Source: an uncultured Gordonibacter sp. (lineage in GTDB: Bacteria > Actinomycetota > Coriobacteriia > Coriobacteriales > Eggerthellaceae). From it: a stretch of DNA of 53,740 bases. The notes below the pieces were generated by a model. The model did no database searches. It saw only the letters and a list, made by a program, of their open reading frames with translations, and was not told where the DNA came from. Both the position numbers and the translations under genes were made by a program. The number at the start of each line of letters is the position of its first letter. Position 1 is the stretch's first letter. Positions 34,593 to 43,358 of the stretch are shown piece after piece. The stretch is from assembly GCA_904420575.1 (NCBI GenBank), contig CAJFVW010000122.1, forward strand, positions 1 through 53,740. Direction: 5' to 3'.

Positions 34593-35309
34593 CCCTCCCG
34601 TCCAAACGACTGAAACAATTTTTACCTTTATTTTTCAAATACAAAACAAGAGAGATTCCCGGAAGACGCCGCCGATGGCGGGCGAGAAGCGGGACACGCC
34701 GCCGCCTCTGCGGGCAACGCTGCCTTGTCCTCTCTCTCGAAGGCGGTTCGCGAAAGCAAGTCGATCGAGGTGGGAGCGCCGGTCAGTCGAGTTGCCGCCC
34801 CTGCCGGCGCGAGGCCTGCGGCCCCATCAGCTGCGCGAGCTGCAGGAGTGGGAGCCGGCACGAGCAGCTGCAGGGGACGGAAGCGCCGGGCTTTCCTTGC
34901 GTGAGAACGATGGCCCGAGGCGCTTCTTTGCGTATGGCGTCGGCCGGCGCCGTCTTCGCGATCGTCGTGAGCACACTTTGTCGGTCGAACTGGCAAGAAA
35001 ATCGAGATTTGCGGGGTGTTAGTTAGGGAAAACTTTTATCGAGGTATCACGACCAGGCCTTATGCCGAATCACGGTGCGTCGGGCGGGTTCCAGGCGCAC
35101 CAAATCCCGTCCTCAGCCAGCAAAACGGGAAAATCCTGCCATCTGGCGGCCCAAAAGCTGCCGTCGCCCCCATCTTGTGGCCGACGCGCCCGGGCCCGCA
35201 GAACAGCGCCGCTCCCGCTGTCCTGCTTGAAGGGTCGGACAGCTGCGATCCCGTTCTCGCTGTGGTCCGGCCCTGGCTTCTTCGGATTGCGTTCGTTTTA
35301 TACGACCCT
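34593..35309. other. 717-base gap without a convincing gene, with an AT-rich patch
   Basis: Positions ~34612-34650 are AT-rich (TTTTTACCTTTATTTTTC), unlike the rest of the window, and probably hold the promoter of the DUF2089 unit. Frames on both strands at 34628-35022 are open but have no ribosome site or family marks; a minus-strand piece reading TTIAKTAPADAIRKEAP is protein-like and may be the remnant of a decayed gene. Positions 35040-35309 lie downstream of the flavoenzyme gene, with nothing recognised. Confidence 0.45.
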
Positions 35310-37064
35310 TTAGGCCGCGGGCGCGCCTTCGGCTCCGTCGCCCGCATTTTCGGGAGGGGCGCCTTCGCCGCCGCCGGGGCCGCCGGCGCTCTCCTGCTTG
35401 GAGCGCACGTCGCCCATCCAGTTCGCGGACACGGTGCCTCCCAGCAGATTGACGACGGCATGGCGCGCGGCACGCGATCCGGCCCACATCCCCACTGTCT
35501 GGCAGGTGCCGCCGCCATACACTTCGCCGTCCCAGCCGCTCGTGCACACGCCTGCGGCGTACAGCCCCTTCACGACCTTGCCGCGGTCATCGGTGACCTG
35601 GGCGTCTCGGTTGATGCGGATGCCGCCGCAGGTGTTCAGCATGCCCGAGCAGATCTGGAAGGCATAGAACGGCGCGGTGTCGATGGGCCACAGGTATTCT
35701 GCGCCCTTGCCATAGTCGGCATCGGTGCCGCTGGCGGCGAACTCGTTGTACCGCTTGATCTCGTTCACGAAAGCGTCCACGTCGAAGAAGTCGACCTTCG
35801 CGGCGATGGTCTTGCCCAGATCCTCGATGGTGTCGGCCTTGAACACGTAGTCGGCGCCTTCGTATTGCTGCAGATCGGCCGAAAGGTCGATCTCCTGTCC
35901 GGCGCACTTGTCGGCGAACCCGCTGTAATGGCGCGTGCAGCCGCCGGCCTCGTACGTGTCGAGCGTGGACCTGTCGGCGATGGAGAACACGTAGCCTTGG
36001 CTCTCGATCAGCTTTCCGCTTTCGCTCGTGCCCAGCTGGCCTCCGCCCGATTCGTCGCAGAAGCGCAGGCCGTACTCGTTCACGAAGCAGTCGGAATACT
36101 GCATGGCCATGCACACGCCCAGCTTCGAGTCGTAGGCGAACGAGTCTTCGCCGTTGCCGACGTTGTTGAACAGGCTGGCGACGCACAGGTGGTTCGCCCG
36201 GCCATGCGCGGTCTGTTCGGCCATCAGGTGCCCATCGCCGTCCTGGCCTTCGCCCCAGCCGATGATCTTGCTCATGTCCTGGCTGGAATACTGCCCCAAC
36301 AGCTCTTTGTTAGTGGACATGCCGCCCGTAGCCAGGATGACCGCCTTGGCGTTGACGTGCACCACGTTGCCGTCGGGGTCGGCGTATTGGACGCCCGTGA
36401 CGGTGTACTCGTCATCGGTCAGCAGGGCGGTCGCGCGCGATTCCGTGCGGATGTCCACGCCTTCCTCTTGGGCGATGGGCGTCAGCGTGGCGATGCAGGA
36501 CGATCCGTTGCCGCCTTCGTAGAAATCAGGGCCGCCGGGGTTGTAGTATCCCACGCCATGGAGGGCGAACAGCCAGTCGGCATTGTCGCCCGCTTCGCGC
36601 AGGCGCTCGGTGTGCAGCATGGAATTGGCGATGTAGCTGGTCCTGCTCGCCGACTGCATGCCCTTGAGGCGCGCCTCGCCTTCGGGCGTGTTGGATGCGG
36701 GGCCGTTGCACTCCGCGTAGTTCGTCGACCCGCCCAGAACCGCGTTCTTCTCGAGCATGACGACCACGGCGTCAGGCGCCTGCTCCTTGGCGATCATCGA
36801 GGCCATGAAACCGCCGATGCCCGAACCCACGACCACGATGTCGGCGTCTTCGGTGATGGCGGGGTCCACGACCACGCCGATGCCGCTGGCGTTCGTGGCG
36901 GCCGGGGACTCGCCGCCGGACGTGTCGCCGCCCTTTTCTGCAGCGCTTCCCGACGAGCAGCCGGACAGCAACCCTCCCGCCATGGCACCTGCTCCCAACA
37001 GACCCGCTCCGGCTAGAAAGCTCCTACGCGACAGGCCGTCGGATCCAAACAAGGTCTTTTCCAT
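35310..37064 (-). CDS. Tat-exported lipoprotein flavoenzyme, fumarate-reductase FAD family
   Basis: 584 residues from ATG 37064 (AAGGAGGG upstream; the frame runs back to 37118). Signal LSRRSFLAGAGLLGAGAMAG (R13-R14) and lipobox ending at Cys36 (LLSGC). FAD fold at ~72: ADIVVVGSGIGGFMASMIA, then GGSTNYAECNG; the end is NTCGGIRINRDAQV and GLYAAGVCTSGWDGEVYGGG, the FAD-binding-2 close. A Gly/Glu/Pro/Ala-rich tail of ~40 residues follows. Several Cys are present but no CxxCH heme site. The substrate cannot be told. The LuxR-type gene upstream on the same strand is 283 bases away. Confidence 0.9.
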   Translation of the reverse strand: MEKTLFGSDGLSRRSFLAGAGLLGAGAMAGGLLSGCSSGSAAEKGGDTSGGESPAATNASGIGVVVDPAITEDADIVVVGSGIGGFMASMIAKEQAPDAVVVMLEKNAVLGGSTNYAECNGPASNTPEGEARLKGMQSASRTSYIANSMLHTERLREAGDNADWLFALHGVGYYNPGGPDFYEGGNGSSCIATLTPIAQEEGVDIRTESRATALLTDDEYTVTGVQYADPDGNVVHVNAKAVILATGGMSTNKELLGQYSSQDMSKIIGWGEGQDGDGHLMAEQTAHGRANHLCVASLFNNVGNGEDSFAYDSKLGVCMAMQYSDCFVNEYGLRFCDESGGGQLGTSESGKLIESQGYVFSIADRSTLDTYEAGGCTRHYSGFADKCAGQEIDLSADLQQYEGADYVFKADTIEDLGKTIAAKVDFFDVDAFVNEIKRYNEFAASGTDADYGKGAEYLWPIDTAPFYAFQICSGMLNTCGGIRINRDAQVTDDRGKVVKGLYAAGVCTSGWDGEVYGGGTCQTVGMWAGSRAARHAVVNLLGGTVSANWMGDVRSKQESAGGPGGGEGAPPENAGDGAEGAPAA

Positions 37065-37178
37065 TTCGTTCCCTCCTTCGTTGCGGTTCTCCGCGTCGTC
37101 GATGCGGAATGCAACCAAGGGTACGCGCCTTCGCCCGCGGGTGCCGTCACTGAAATGGGTGGAAAGACGGCGTCCTTG

Positions 37179-37217
37179 TACCCAGAATGGGGTAATTCCC
37201 TGCTCGCGAGCGGGGAA
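37179..37217. promoter_or_regulatory. Two dyads upstream of the third flavoenzyme gene
   Basis: TACCC-AGAATG-GGGTA (37179-37194) and a near-perfect 22-base palindrome TTCCCTGCTC/GAGCGGGGAA (37196-37217), about 115-150 bases before the start at 37064. They look like binding sites for the adjacent LuxR-type regulator; the TACCC...GGGTA form is similar to the dyad at 19718-19734. Confidence 0.45.
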
Positions 37218-37347
37218 GGCGCATGCCGCGCGCCCGCGCGTGCGTGGCAGGGGAGTGCGCCGCGGGCGACGAGCTCGCCTGAAGCATTTGGCGCGGCGCG
37301 GAAGGCGCGCGCAACGTGCGAGGCCGCGCCGCGCGTGGCATGCGCCG

Positions 37348-38769
37348 CTACGAGAGCGCTTCTACCAGGTCGAGCAGCTCTTCCTTCGTGTGCACGCCGC
37401 ACTTGTCGTAGATGCGCTTCGTGTGCGTGCGCACCGTTTCGGGAGAGATGCACAGCTTTTCCCCGACATAGGGGGCGCCACGCCCGTGCGCCAGAAAGGC
37501 GAGGATCTCGGTCTCGCGAGGCGAAAGGGCGTAGCGCTCCGCGATGCGCCCGCATACCCGCTCCACGCCGAACTGGGCCGTCTGGCGCTCTGCCTGCAGG
37601 TGGTAGGTCTGCCGGGTGCTGGCGATGAGCATGGCCACCAGGTACAGCGTCAGCACGCATAGCGACACCATCTGCGCGCCCTGCCCCAAAAGCTGGAAGA
37701 GCGCCATGCCCGCGCCCATGCTGGCCGTGCAGGCAAGGACCGTCCATCCGAGCACGGAAAAGACCGGCCGGGCCGTCACCTGCGCCATGCGCACGGCGGC
37801 GGCGAGCCCCAGGACGTTGAGCGCGGCGATGCCGGCATACGGCAGCAGGTTCACTACGATGAACGGGACGCCGGCAAGCGTCGAGTCGATGAAGGGGCTG
37901 ACCAGCACGATGGCCGTGGCCACGGGGAGCATGACGAGCACCAGCTGGTCGCCCGAGCTCTCGTTTTCGTTCGGGCTGCCGAACCGCCGATGCGCCAGGT
38001 GCGCAACGACGACGACCGCGAGCACCATGGCGTAGGCCCCGGGCTTGACGAGGACGCTTTCATTGGACGACACGCCCGCCGTGCTGGGCCAGAACGTGAG
38101 GCCCATGGTGAAGAAGTTGAAGGCGAGGCCGAAGAGCGCCCCCCAGTACCGGCCCAGCGCCATGCGAGCATCGGCGACGGCCGGGGGCGTCTTCGCGGCT
38201 GCGGGCTCACCGCATTGGTGCGGCGGGCGCAAAAGGACCGCGGCGGCGAAGGCGGCCGCGACCACGGCGGCGGCGCCAAGCATCGTGATGCGGAAGGAAT
38301 TCAGCACGTACCAGAGCAAGGACGCGCCCAGCAGCGCTGCGGCTACGGTCGCCAAAAGCGGGACGAAGCCGTCGTGCCTGAGGCGCTCCAAGGCAAGGGC
38401 GACCAGGGCGGCGGTGCCTGCGGCCACGAGTACCGCTCCGGCCAGCGTCAGGGCCGGCAAGGTGAACGCGTCGGGGGAGGGCAGGTCCAGGCAGGCGAGC
38501 GCCGCTGCCCCGCAGGCGAGCAGGGCGGCCGCCACGAACGGCGTGGCCGTCCTGCGAAATAGGGACTCCACAGCGCGGGGGCGCAGCGCGAGCATTCCTC
38601 CCGCAAGCGCGAGCGTGGCGAGCAGGGCGACGGCGAAGACCGTGGACGCCCCCTGCGTCTCCGCCGGCGCCACGAGGGAGTTCTCGGTGCGCAGATAGAA
38701 GAACGCAGGCAGCAGCGCGCACGCAAGCGCCGCGCATCCTTCCAGCCGTTCTTTCGCTTCCTTGCGCAT
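37348..38769 (-). CDS. LuxR-family regulator with N-terminal multi-helix membrane domain
   Basis: 473 residues from ATG 38769 with AAGGAGGAAG upstream. About 12 hydrophobic segments fill residues 10-385; the last ~65 are a LuxR helix-turn-helix (LSPRETEILAFLAHGRGAP, ISPETVRTHTKRIYDKCGVH). Same build as the proteins at 3560 and 19809 though clearly diverged in the membrane part. Unlike those two it lies upstream of, and co-directional with, its flavoenzyme (35310). Confidence 0.88.
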   Translation of the reverse strand: MRKEAKERLEGCAALACALLPAFFYLRTENSLVAPAETQGASTVFAVALLATLALAGGMLALRPRAVESLFRRTATPFVAAALLACGAAALACLDLPSPDAFTLPALTLAGAVLVAAGTAALVALALERLRHDGFVPLLATVAAALLGASLLWYVLNSFRITMLGAAAVVAAAFAAAVLLRPPHQCGEPAAAKTPPAVADARMALGRYWGALFGLAFNFFTMGLTFWPSTAGVSSNESVLVKPGAYAMVLAVVVVAHLAHRRFGSPNENESSGDQLVLVMLPVATAIVLVSPFIDSTLAGVPFIVVNLLPYAGIAALNVLGLAAAVRMAQVTARPVFSVLGWTVLACTASMGAGMALFQLLGQGAQMVSLCVLTLYLVAMLIASTRQTYHLQAERQTAQFGVERVCGRIAERYALSPRETEILAFLAHGRGAPYVGEKLCISPETVRTHTKRIYDKCGVHTKEELLDLVEALS

Positions 38770-38786
38770 GCTTCCTCCTTGGCGCC

Positions 38787-38792
38787 ATTATA
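38787..38792 (-). promoter_or_regulatory. -10 element of the third LuxR-type gene
   Basis: TATAAT on the minus strand, 18 bases before the start codon, so the leader would be very short. No good -35. Confidence 0.4.
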
Positions 38793-38872
38793 CCGTTGTG
38801 CGGTGGACGCCCACGCACGAAATGGTCGAGTTGCGCGCTTGCCCGACACCTCCGTTGGGGCATGACGGGTCG

Positions 38873-38881
38873 TGCTATACT
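38873..38881 (+). promoter_or_regulatory. Extended -10 promoter of the mobBA gene
   Basis: TGC then TATACT (38876-38881), 83 bases before the start; TTGGGG at 38855 leaves a 15-base spacer. Confidence 0.55.
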
Positions 38882-38963
38882 GTGCGGCGAGAAGGACGAG
38901 TGCGTTCGCGTCAGGCCGCCAGGCGACGGGCGCGGCGGGAAAGCGCAAGTGAAAGTGGAAGCA

Positions 38964-40310
38964 ATGGTTAACGTACCCAGCCCAGCAATCTCCATCGTCG
39001 GCCGGCATAATTCGGGGAAGACGACGCTCATCGAGCAGCTGATCGCCGAACTGGTGACACGCGGCCACGACGTGGGCAGCGTCAAGCACCACAGCCATGT
39101 CGGCTTCGACATCGACTACCCCGGCAAGGACTCCTACCGCCACCGCGCTGCCGGCGCCAGCGAGACGGTCATTGCCGCGCCTGGCCAGATGGCGCGTGTG
39201 AAGACCATGAGCGGCGAAGTGGAGTGCGCGGACATCGTGCGCAGCATGCCGGGCCACGACATAATCATTGTGGAGGGCTACCGCAAGAGCGGCCTGCCCA
39301 CCATCGAGATCATGCGTTCCGGCAACGAGGCGGACGCGCGCGTGGCCGACGTGTTCGAACAGGGCGCGCGCCACGGATGGCCGCTGGGCACCGACTTCAC
39401 GCAATTCACGCGCGGCCTGCCCACGGCCGACGACGACGAGGCGTGGGAAGAGCTGCGCCGGGCTCAGGAAGCCGCCGAGGCGGGGGAAGGGCAGCCGGCG
39501 GGCGAGCATTTCAAGACGCAGCATCCCGACCACGTGGACATATCCAATAAGCTGCCCACGGGCGACACGGTGGCGGTAGCCACCGACATGCCGGTGGCCG
39601 AACATGCCGCCGAACTGTACAACATCCCTTCGTTCGCGCTCGACGACATCGTCGGGTTGGCCGACTTCGTGGAGCAGCACTACGTGCGGCCGCGCGTCAC
39701 GGTGGTCATCCAGGCGGGCGGCGAAAGCCGGCGCATGGGGCGCAGCAAGGCGACGGTGCCGTTCGCGGGGCGCCCGCTCATCTGCCGCTTGATCGACCGG
39801 CTGAGCCCGGTGGCCGACGACCTGGTCATCACCACGAACGAGCCGGACAACCTGGTGTTTCTGCATGGAGAATTCCCCGACCTGCGCATCCAGCTGGTGT
39901 GCGACGCCTTCGAGTACCGTGGCGCGCTGCCCGGGCTGTACACGGCGTTGCAGGCTGCGCGCAACCCCTACGTGGCCGTGGTGGCGTGCGACATGGTGTT
40001 CGCGAGCGCGTCTCTGGTGGTCGCGGAGGCGCTGGCCATGAACGAGTCGGGCGCCGACGTGGTGGTGCCGGTGAATCAGCACGGTTACGAGCCCTTCCAT
40101 GCCATGTATCGTCGCATGGGATGCCTGCCCGCCGTGCGCCGCGCGCTCGACCGCGGCGAGAAGCGCGCCCAGGCGTTCTTCGACGACGTGAAGGTGCTGG
40201 AGTTCCCGCAGGCGCGCGTGCTGGAAGCCGAGCCGATGGGCGGCTGCTTCGTCAACGCGAACACCCCTGAAGAGCTGAAAGTGCTCGAGGATTCGTTCCT
40301 CGCCCAATGA
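38964..40310 (+). CDS. Fused MobB-MobA: molybdopterin-guanine dinucleotide synthesis
   Basis: 448 residues from ATG 38964; GTG 38949 is possible. Residues ~1-160 are MobB, a GTP-binding accessory protein (Walker A VGRHNSGKTTLIEQL; KHHSHVGFDID; IIIVEGYRKSGLP). After a linker of ~75 residues comes MobA (VVIQAGGESRRMGRSKATVP), with ALPGLYTALQAARNPYVAVVACDM; MobA adds GMP from GTP to the molybdenum cofactor. Usually these are two genes; here they are in one chain, with MobB first. It serves DMSO-reductase-type enzymes. The polyferredoxin gene follows after 61 bases. Confidence 0.9.
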   Translation: MVNVPSPAISIVGRHNSGKTTLIEQLIAELVTRGHDVGSVKHHSHVGFDIDYPGKDSYRHRAAGASETVIAAPGQMARVKTMSGEVECADIVRSMPGHDIIIVEGYRKSGLPTIEIMRSGNEADARVADVFEQGARHGWPLGTDFTQFTRGLPTADDDEAWEELRRAQEAAEAGEGQPAGEHFKTQHPDHVDISNKLPTGDTVAVATDMPVAEHAAELYNIPSFALDDIVGLADFVEQHYVRPRVTVVIQAGGESRRMGRSKATVPFAGRPLICRLIDRLSPVADDLVITTNEPDNLVFLHGEFPDLRIQLVCDAFEYRGALPGLYTALQAARNPYVAVVACDMVFASASLVVAEALAMNESGADVVVPVNQHGYEPFHAMYRRMGCLPAVRRALDRGEKRAQAFFDDVKVLEFPQARVLEAEPMGGCFVNANTPEELKVLEDSFLAQ

Positions 40311-40371
40311 CGCCGTTTTGATCGGGGACCGATTGGTGCAAGCCAACGCCCTGCATGGGAGGAAATCGATC

Positions 40372-41526
40372 GTGCCGAATCTCGTCGACATCGTGGAGAT
40401 GGCGGAGGCCTTGGAAAGCAAGGCCGTCTTCGTGGCGCCCGAGCGCTGCGTGGCGGTGCGCAACCGCCATTCGTCCTGCAAGAAGTGCAGCGAGGCCTGC
40501 CCCGTCGGCGCAGTGAGCGTCGGCAACAACGTCGTCTCCATCGACGCGGGCGCCTGCATGGCGTGCGGCGCCTGCACGACGGTCTGCCCGACCGAGGCGC
40601 TCATACCGCTCGAGCCTTTGGACGAGGATCTGGCCTCGGCCATCGCCGACGCCACGTTGGCCGCCGACGGCCTGTCCGTCTTCGCCTGCGCGCGCATGGC
40701 GGCGCGGCGCCAGGGCGACCCGGACCGCTACGCGACGGTGCCCTGCCTGGCGCGCATGGAAGAGAGCGTGCTGCTGGCGCTGGTGGCGCGCGGCGTACAG
40801 GACGTGGTGCTGGTGGATGGGAACTGTGCGACGTGCAAGCACCGTGGATGCGTGCCGGGCATCGAGGCGACCGTGGGGTCGGCGAATGCGCTTCTGGCCG
40901 CCCAGGGAAGCGAGGTGCGGGTGCGGCGCGCCTCGGCGTTTCCCGAAGAGGTGCTCGCGCAAGACGCGCACAAGTCGTACGCCGCCGCCCGCCGCGGATT
41001 CTTCACCCAGGCAGGAAGCACGGCCAAGTCCGCCGCCAAGACGGCGGCCGAGAAGACGGTGGCCAAGGCGCTCAACGACGTCGGTCAGAAAAAGCCGACC
41101 TTGCGCGAGCGCCTACGCATGTCGGAGGGCGCGCTGCCCCAATTCAACCCCGAGAGGCGCATGCGTGTGCTGGATTCATTGGACGCGTTGGGCCAAAGCG
41201 TCGTCCCCGCCTTGGACACGCGCCTGTTCGGATCCGTCGACATAGACCTCGATCAGTGCTCGTCCTGCTTCATGTGCACGGTGTTCTGTCCCACGGGAGC
41301 GCTCGTGAAAAGCGAGGAGCCGCCGGAGGACGGCACGGGGACCCTGCTGGAGTTCTCGGCTGCCGACTGCGTGCAGTGCAACCTCTGCGCGGACGCGTGC
41401 CTGAAGAAGTGCCTGACCGTGTCGCGCACGGTGTCCACCGACGAGCTGTTCGACTTCGAGCCGCGGCTGATCCACCTGCCGGAGCCGCCGAAGCGTCCCG
41501 GCATCCTTTCGCGCGGGAAGCGGTAG
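40372..41526 (+). CDS. Polyferredoxin-like 4Fe-4S protein with a central MvhD/FlpD-like segment
   Basis: 384 residues from GTG 40372, with GGGAGGA 8 bases upstream; a TTG at 40318 is less likely. N-terminal two-cluster ferredoxin: CKKCSEACPVGA and CMACGACTTVCPTEA. Middle (~95-190): FACARMAAR, VPCLARMEESVLLALVARGV, VLVDGNCATCKHRGC, similar in order to the delta subunit of methyl-viologen-reducing hydrogenase. C-terminal second ferredoxin: CSSCFMCTVFCPTGAL and CVQCNLCADACLKKCL. No signal, no membrane segment. Electron carrier or scaffold for a cytoplasmic redox enzyme; partner unknown. Its place after mobBA links it to molybdo-enzyme biology. Confidence 0.78.
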   Translation: MPNLVDIVEMAEALESKAVFVAPERCVAVRNRHSSCKKCSEACPVGAVSVGNNVVSIDAGACMACGACTTVCPTEALIPLEPLDEDLASAIADATLAADGLSVFACARMAARRQGDPDRYATVPCLARMEESVLLALVARGVQDVVLVDGNCATCKHRGCVPGIEATVGSANALLAAQGSEVRVRRASAFPEEVLAQDAHKSYAAARRGFFTQAGSTAKSAAKTAAEKTVAKALNDVGQKKPTLRERLRMSEGALPQFNPERRMRVLDSLDALGQSVVPALDTRLFGSVDIDLDQCSSCFMCTVFCPTGALVKSEEPPEDGTGTLLEFSAADCVQCNLCADACLKKCLTVSRTVSTDELFDFEPRLIHLPEPPKRPGILSRGKR

Positions 41527-41528
41527 GC

Positions 41529-41602
41529 ACGGCTGCCGGCACGCCGGCCTCTGCGGCGTCCGGATGAACGGCTGCCGGCACGCCGGCCTCTGCGGCGTCC
41601 GG
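41529..41602. repeat. Tandem repeat, two 35-base copies
   Basis: Identical 35-base units at 41529-41563 and 41568-41602 (period 39), each starting ACGGCTGCCGGCACGCCGG, just after the stop of the Fe-S gene. Units contain small GCCGGC palindromes and could stack as hairpins. Confidence 0.85.
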
Positions 41603-41607
41603 GTGGG

Positions 41608-41652
41608 CGGCCGCCGTCCCGTCGGTTCCTGTTGGCGGCGGGACGGCGGCCG
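41608..41652 (+). terminator. Long hairpin after the polyferredoxin gene
   Basis: CGGCCGCCGTCCCG / CGGGACGGCGGCCG, a perfect 14-bp stem with a 17-base loop. No T tract follows. Confidence 0.6.
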
Positions 41653-41687
41653 TTGGCCGGAGGGCTTCTGTCGTCGCCGTGAAATGG

Positions 41688-41716
41688 TTGTGCAATAGTA
41701 TCATTTAAAGTATGCT
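41688..41716 (+). promoter_or_regulatory. Promoter of the CcdA-thioredoxin gene
   Basis: TTGTGC at 41688-41693, 17 bases, TATGCT at 41711-41716, 46 bases before the start codon; the spacer is AT-rich. Confidence 0.65.
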
Positions 41717-41762
41717 GTCCGCGTACGAGCGAGTCCGAGGGCACGCGGCAAGGAGGTCGGTC

Positions 41763-43142
41763 ATGGGTTTCGACGTGGGGACGAGCGTTCCTGTCATCAC
41801 CGTGTTCGTGCAGGGGCTCTTGAGCTTCTTCTCTCCCTGCGTCCTGCCGCTCGTGCCGTTGTACCTGGGGTATCTGGCCGGCGGGTCGGCGCGCACGCGC
41901 GAGGACGGAACCATCGACTATCCACGCAGGACCGTGCTGGTGAACACCGTGTTCTTCGTGGTGGGCGTCAGCTTCGCCTTCTTCCTTCTGGGGTTCGGAT
42001 TCACCGCCCTGGGGCAGTTCTTCACGGGCAACCAGCGCGCGTTCTCCGTTGTGGCTGGCCTGATCATGGTCGCGTTCGGCCTGTACATGCTCGGCGTGTT
42101 CGGCAGGGTGCGTGCCGTGGAGACCGAGCGGCGGCTGCCGTTCCGGCTTGACCGGTTCGCCATGAACCCGCTGGTGGCGCTCGTGCTCGGCTTCACTTTC
42201 AGCTTCGCCTGGACGCCGTGCATCGGCCCGGTTCTGGCCGGCGTCCTGCTCATGGCTTCGTCGAGCGCGTCGGCGGCCATGGGGTATGCGCTGGTGGGCG
42301 TCTATACGCTGGGCTTCGTGCTGCCTTTCCTCGCCGTGGGGCTGTTCACGGGTGCCGTGCTGCGGTTCTTCCGCACGCACGGCAACGTGGTGAAGTACAC
42401 CGTGAAGGTGGGCGGCGCGCTGCTCGTCGTCATGGGCGTCATGACCATCACCGGGTGGATGAACGGCGTGACCAGCTACCTGTCGTCGTTCGGCGGCACG
42501 AACGCGGCCATCGAGCAGAAACAGGATGCCGAAGAGGGTGGCGCCGCAGGAGGCGGCGGAGAGGGCCAGGGAGGCGAAGGGCCTGCCGATCCAGGCAGCG
42601 CCGCCGACAACGCAGGCGGCACGGACGCAAGCGGCTCGGGCAAGGGCGGTTCGGGTGGCGATACGGACAACGACCTCAGGCCGGCGCCCCAGGCGGACGT
42701 GAGGCTGGTTGACCAGCACGGCGTGGAACATTCCTTGTCGGACTATCGGGGCAAAACCGTGTTCCTGAACTTCTTCGCCACGTGGTGCGGCCCATGCAAG
42801 CGCGAGATACCCGACATCGAGCACCTTTATCGCGATCGCGGCGAAAACGCAGGGGACCTGGTGGTTCTGGGCGTGGCCAATCCAAAGACGCAGGAGCATC
42901 CCCAGAACAGCGACGTGAGCGTGGACGAGGTGAAGGCCTTCGTCGAAGACGAGGGCATCACGTACCCTGTGCTCCTGGACACCGAAAACGCGCTCTTTTC
43001 CGCATATGGAATCTCGGCGTTCCCCACGACGTTCATGATCGACAAGGACGGCAACGTGTTCGGCTACGCGACCGGCATGTTGACCGCCGACACCATGGAA
43101 AGCATCGTCGAACAGACCATAACCGGCGTGCGCGCAGGCTAG
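41763..43142 (+). CDS. CcdA/DsbD-type membrane thiol transporter fused to a TlpA/ResA-like thioredoxin
   Basis: 459 residues from ATG 41763 with AAGGAGG. Residues ~1-235: six hydrophobic segments of the CcdA family with both redox cysteines, FFSPCVLPLVPLYLGYLAG and FAWTPCIGPVLAGVLL. Residues ~245-300: Gly/Ala/Ser-rich flexible linker. Residues ~305-455: thioredoxin fold with FFATWCGPCKREIPDIEHL and the cis-Pro in ISAFPTTFMIDKDG. CcdA moves reducing equivalents across the membrane; a TlpA domain on the outside would deliver them to exported proteins or heme-binding sites. In most bacteria these are separate genes. Read alone from its own promoter. Confidence 0.9.
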   Translation: MGFDVGTSVPVITVFVQGLLSFFSPCVLPLVPLYLGYLAGGSARTREDGTIDYPRRTVLVNTVFFVVGVSFAFFLLGFGFTALGQFFTGNQRAFSVVAGLIMVAFGLYMLGVFGRVRAVETERRLPFRLDRFAMNPLVALVLGFTFSFAWTPCIGPVLAGVLLMASSSASAAMGYALVGVYTLGFVLPFLAVGLFTGAVLRFFRTHGNVVKYTVKVGGALLVVMGVMTITGWMNGVTSYLSSFGGTNAAIEQKQDAEEGGAAGGGGEGQGGEGPADPGSAADNAGGTDASGSGKGGSGGDTDNDLRPAPQADVRLVDQHGVEHSLSDYRGKTVFLNFFATWCGPCKREIPDIEHLYRDRGENAGDLVVLGVANPKTQEHPQNSDVSVDEVKAFVEDEGITYPVLLDTENALFSAYGISAFPTTFMIDKDGNVFGYATGMLTADTMESIVEQTITGVRAG

Positions 43143-43248
43143 CCCGGCCTGGCGAAGCGCACGAAAAAGACCGTCAGTCGTGGTCGGCGCCCGTTCGCGC
43201 GCATCTCGGCACGCGAGGCGATCACGGGCTTTCCCTTTCGCGCCGCTG

Positions 43249-43257
43249 TGCTATACT
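43249..43257 (+). promoter_or_regulatory. Extended -10 promoter of the amino-acid ABC operon
   Basis: TGC then TATACT (43252-43257), about 100 bases before the first start. The leader holds a bulged stem CTGCTTTA/TAAAGTAGCAG at 43263-43287. Confidence 0.6.
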
Positions 43258-43358
43258 ACGGACTGCTTTATCGCAGTAAAGTAGCAGAGTAGCAAGAAGG
43301 GGCGAGGCGTGCAGGGAAGGCATGCGGGAAGCCCGAGAACCCATGGGAGGACTTGAGC

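Noticed and set aside
34675-35022. A 115-codon plus-strand frame in the gene-free gap
   Set aside because: No ribosome site, no family resemblance, Arg/Pro-rich; overlaps two other equally poor frames.
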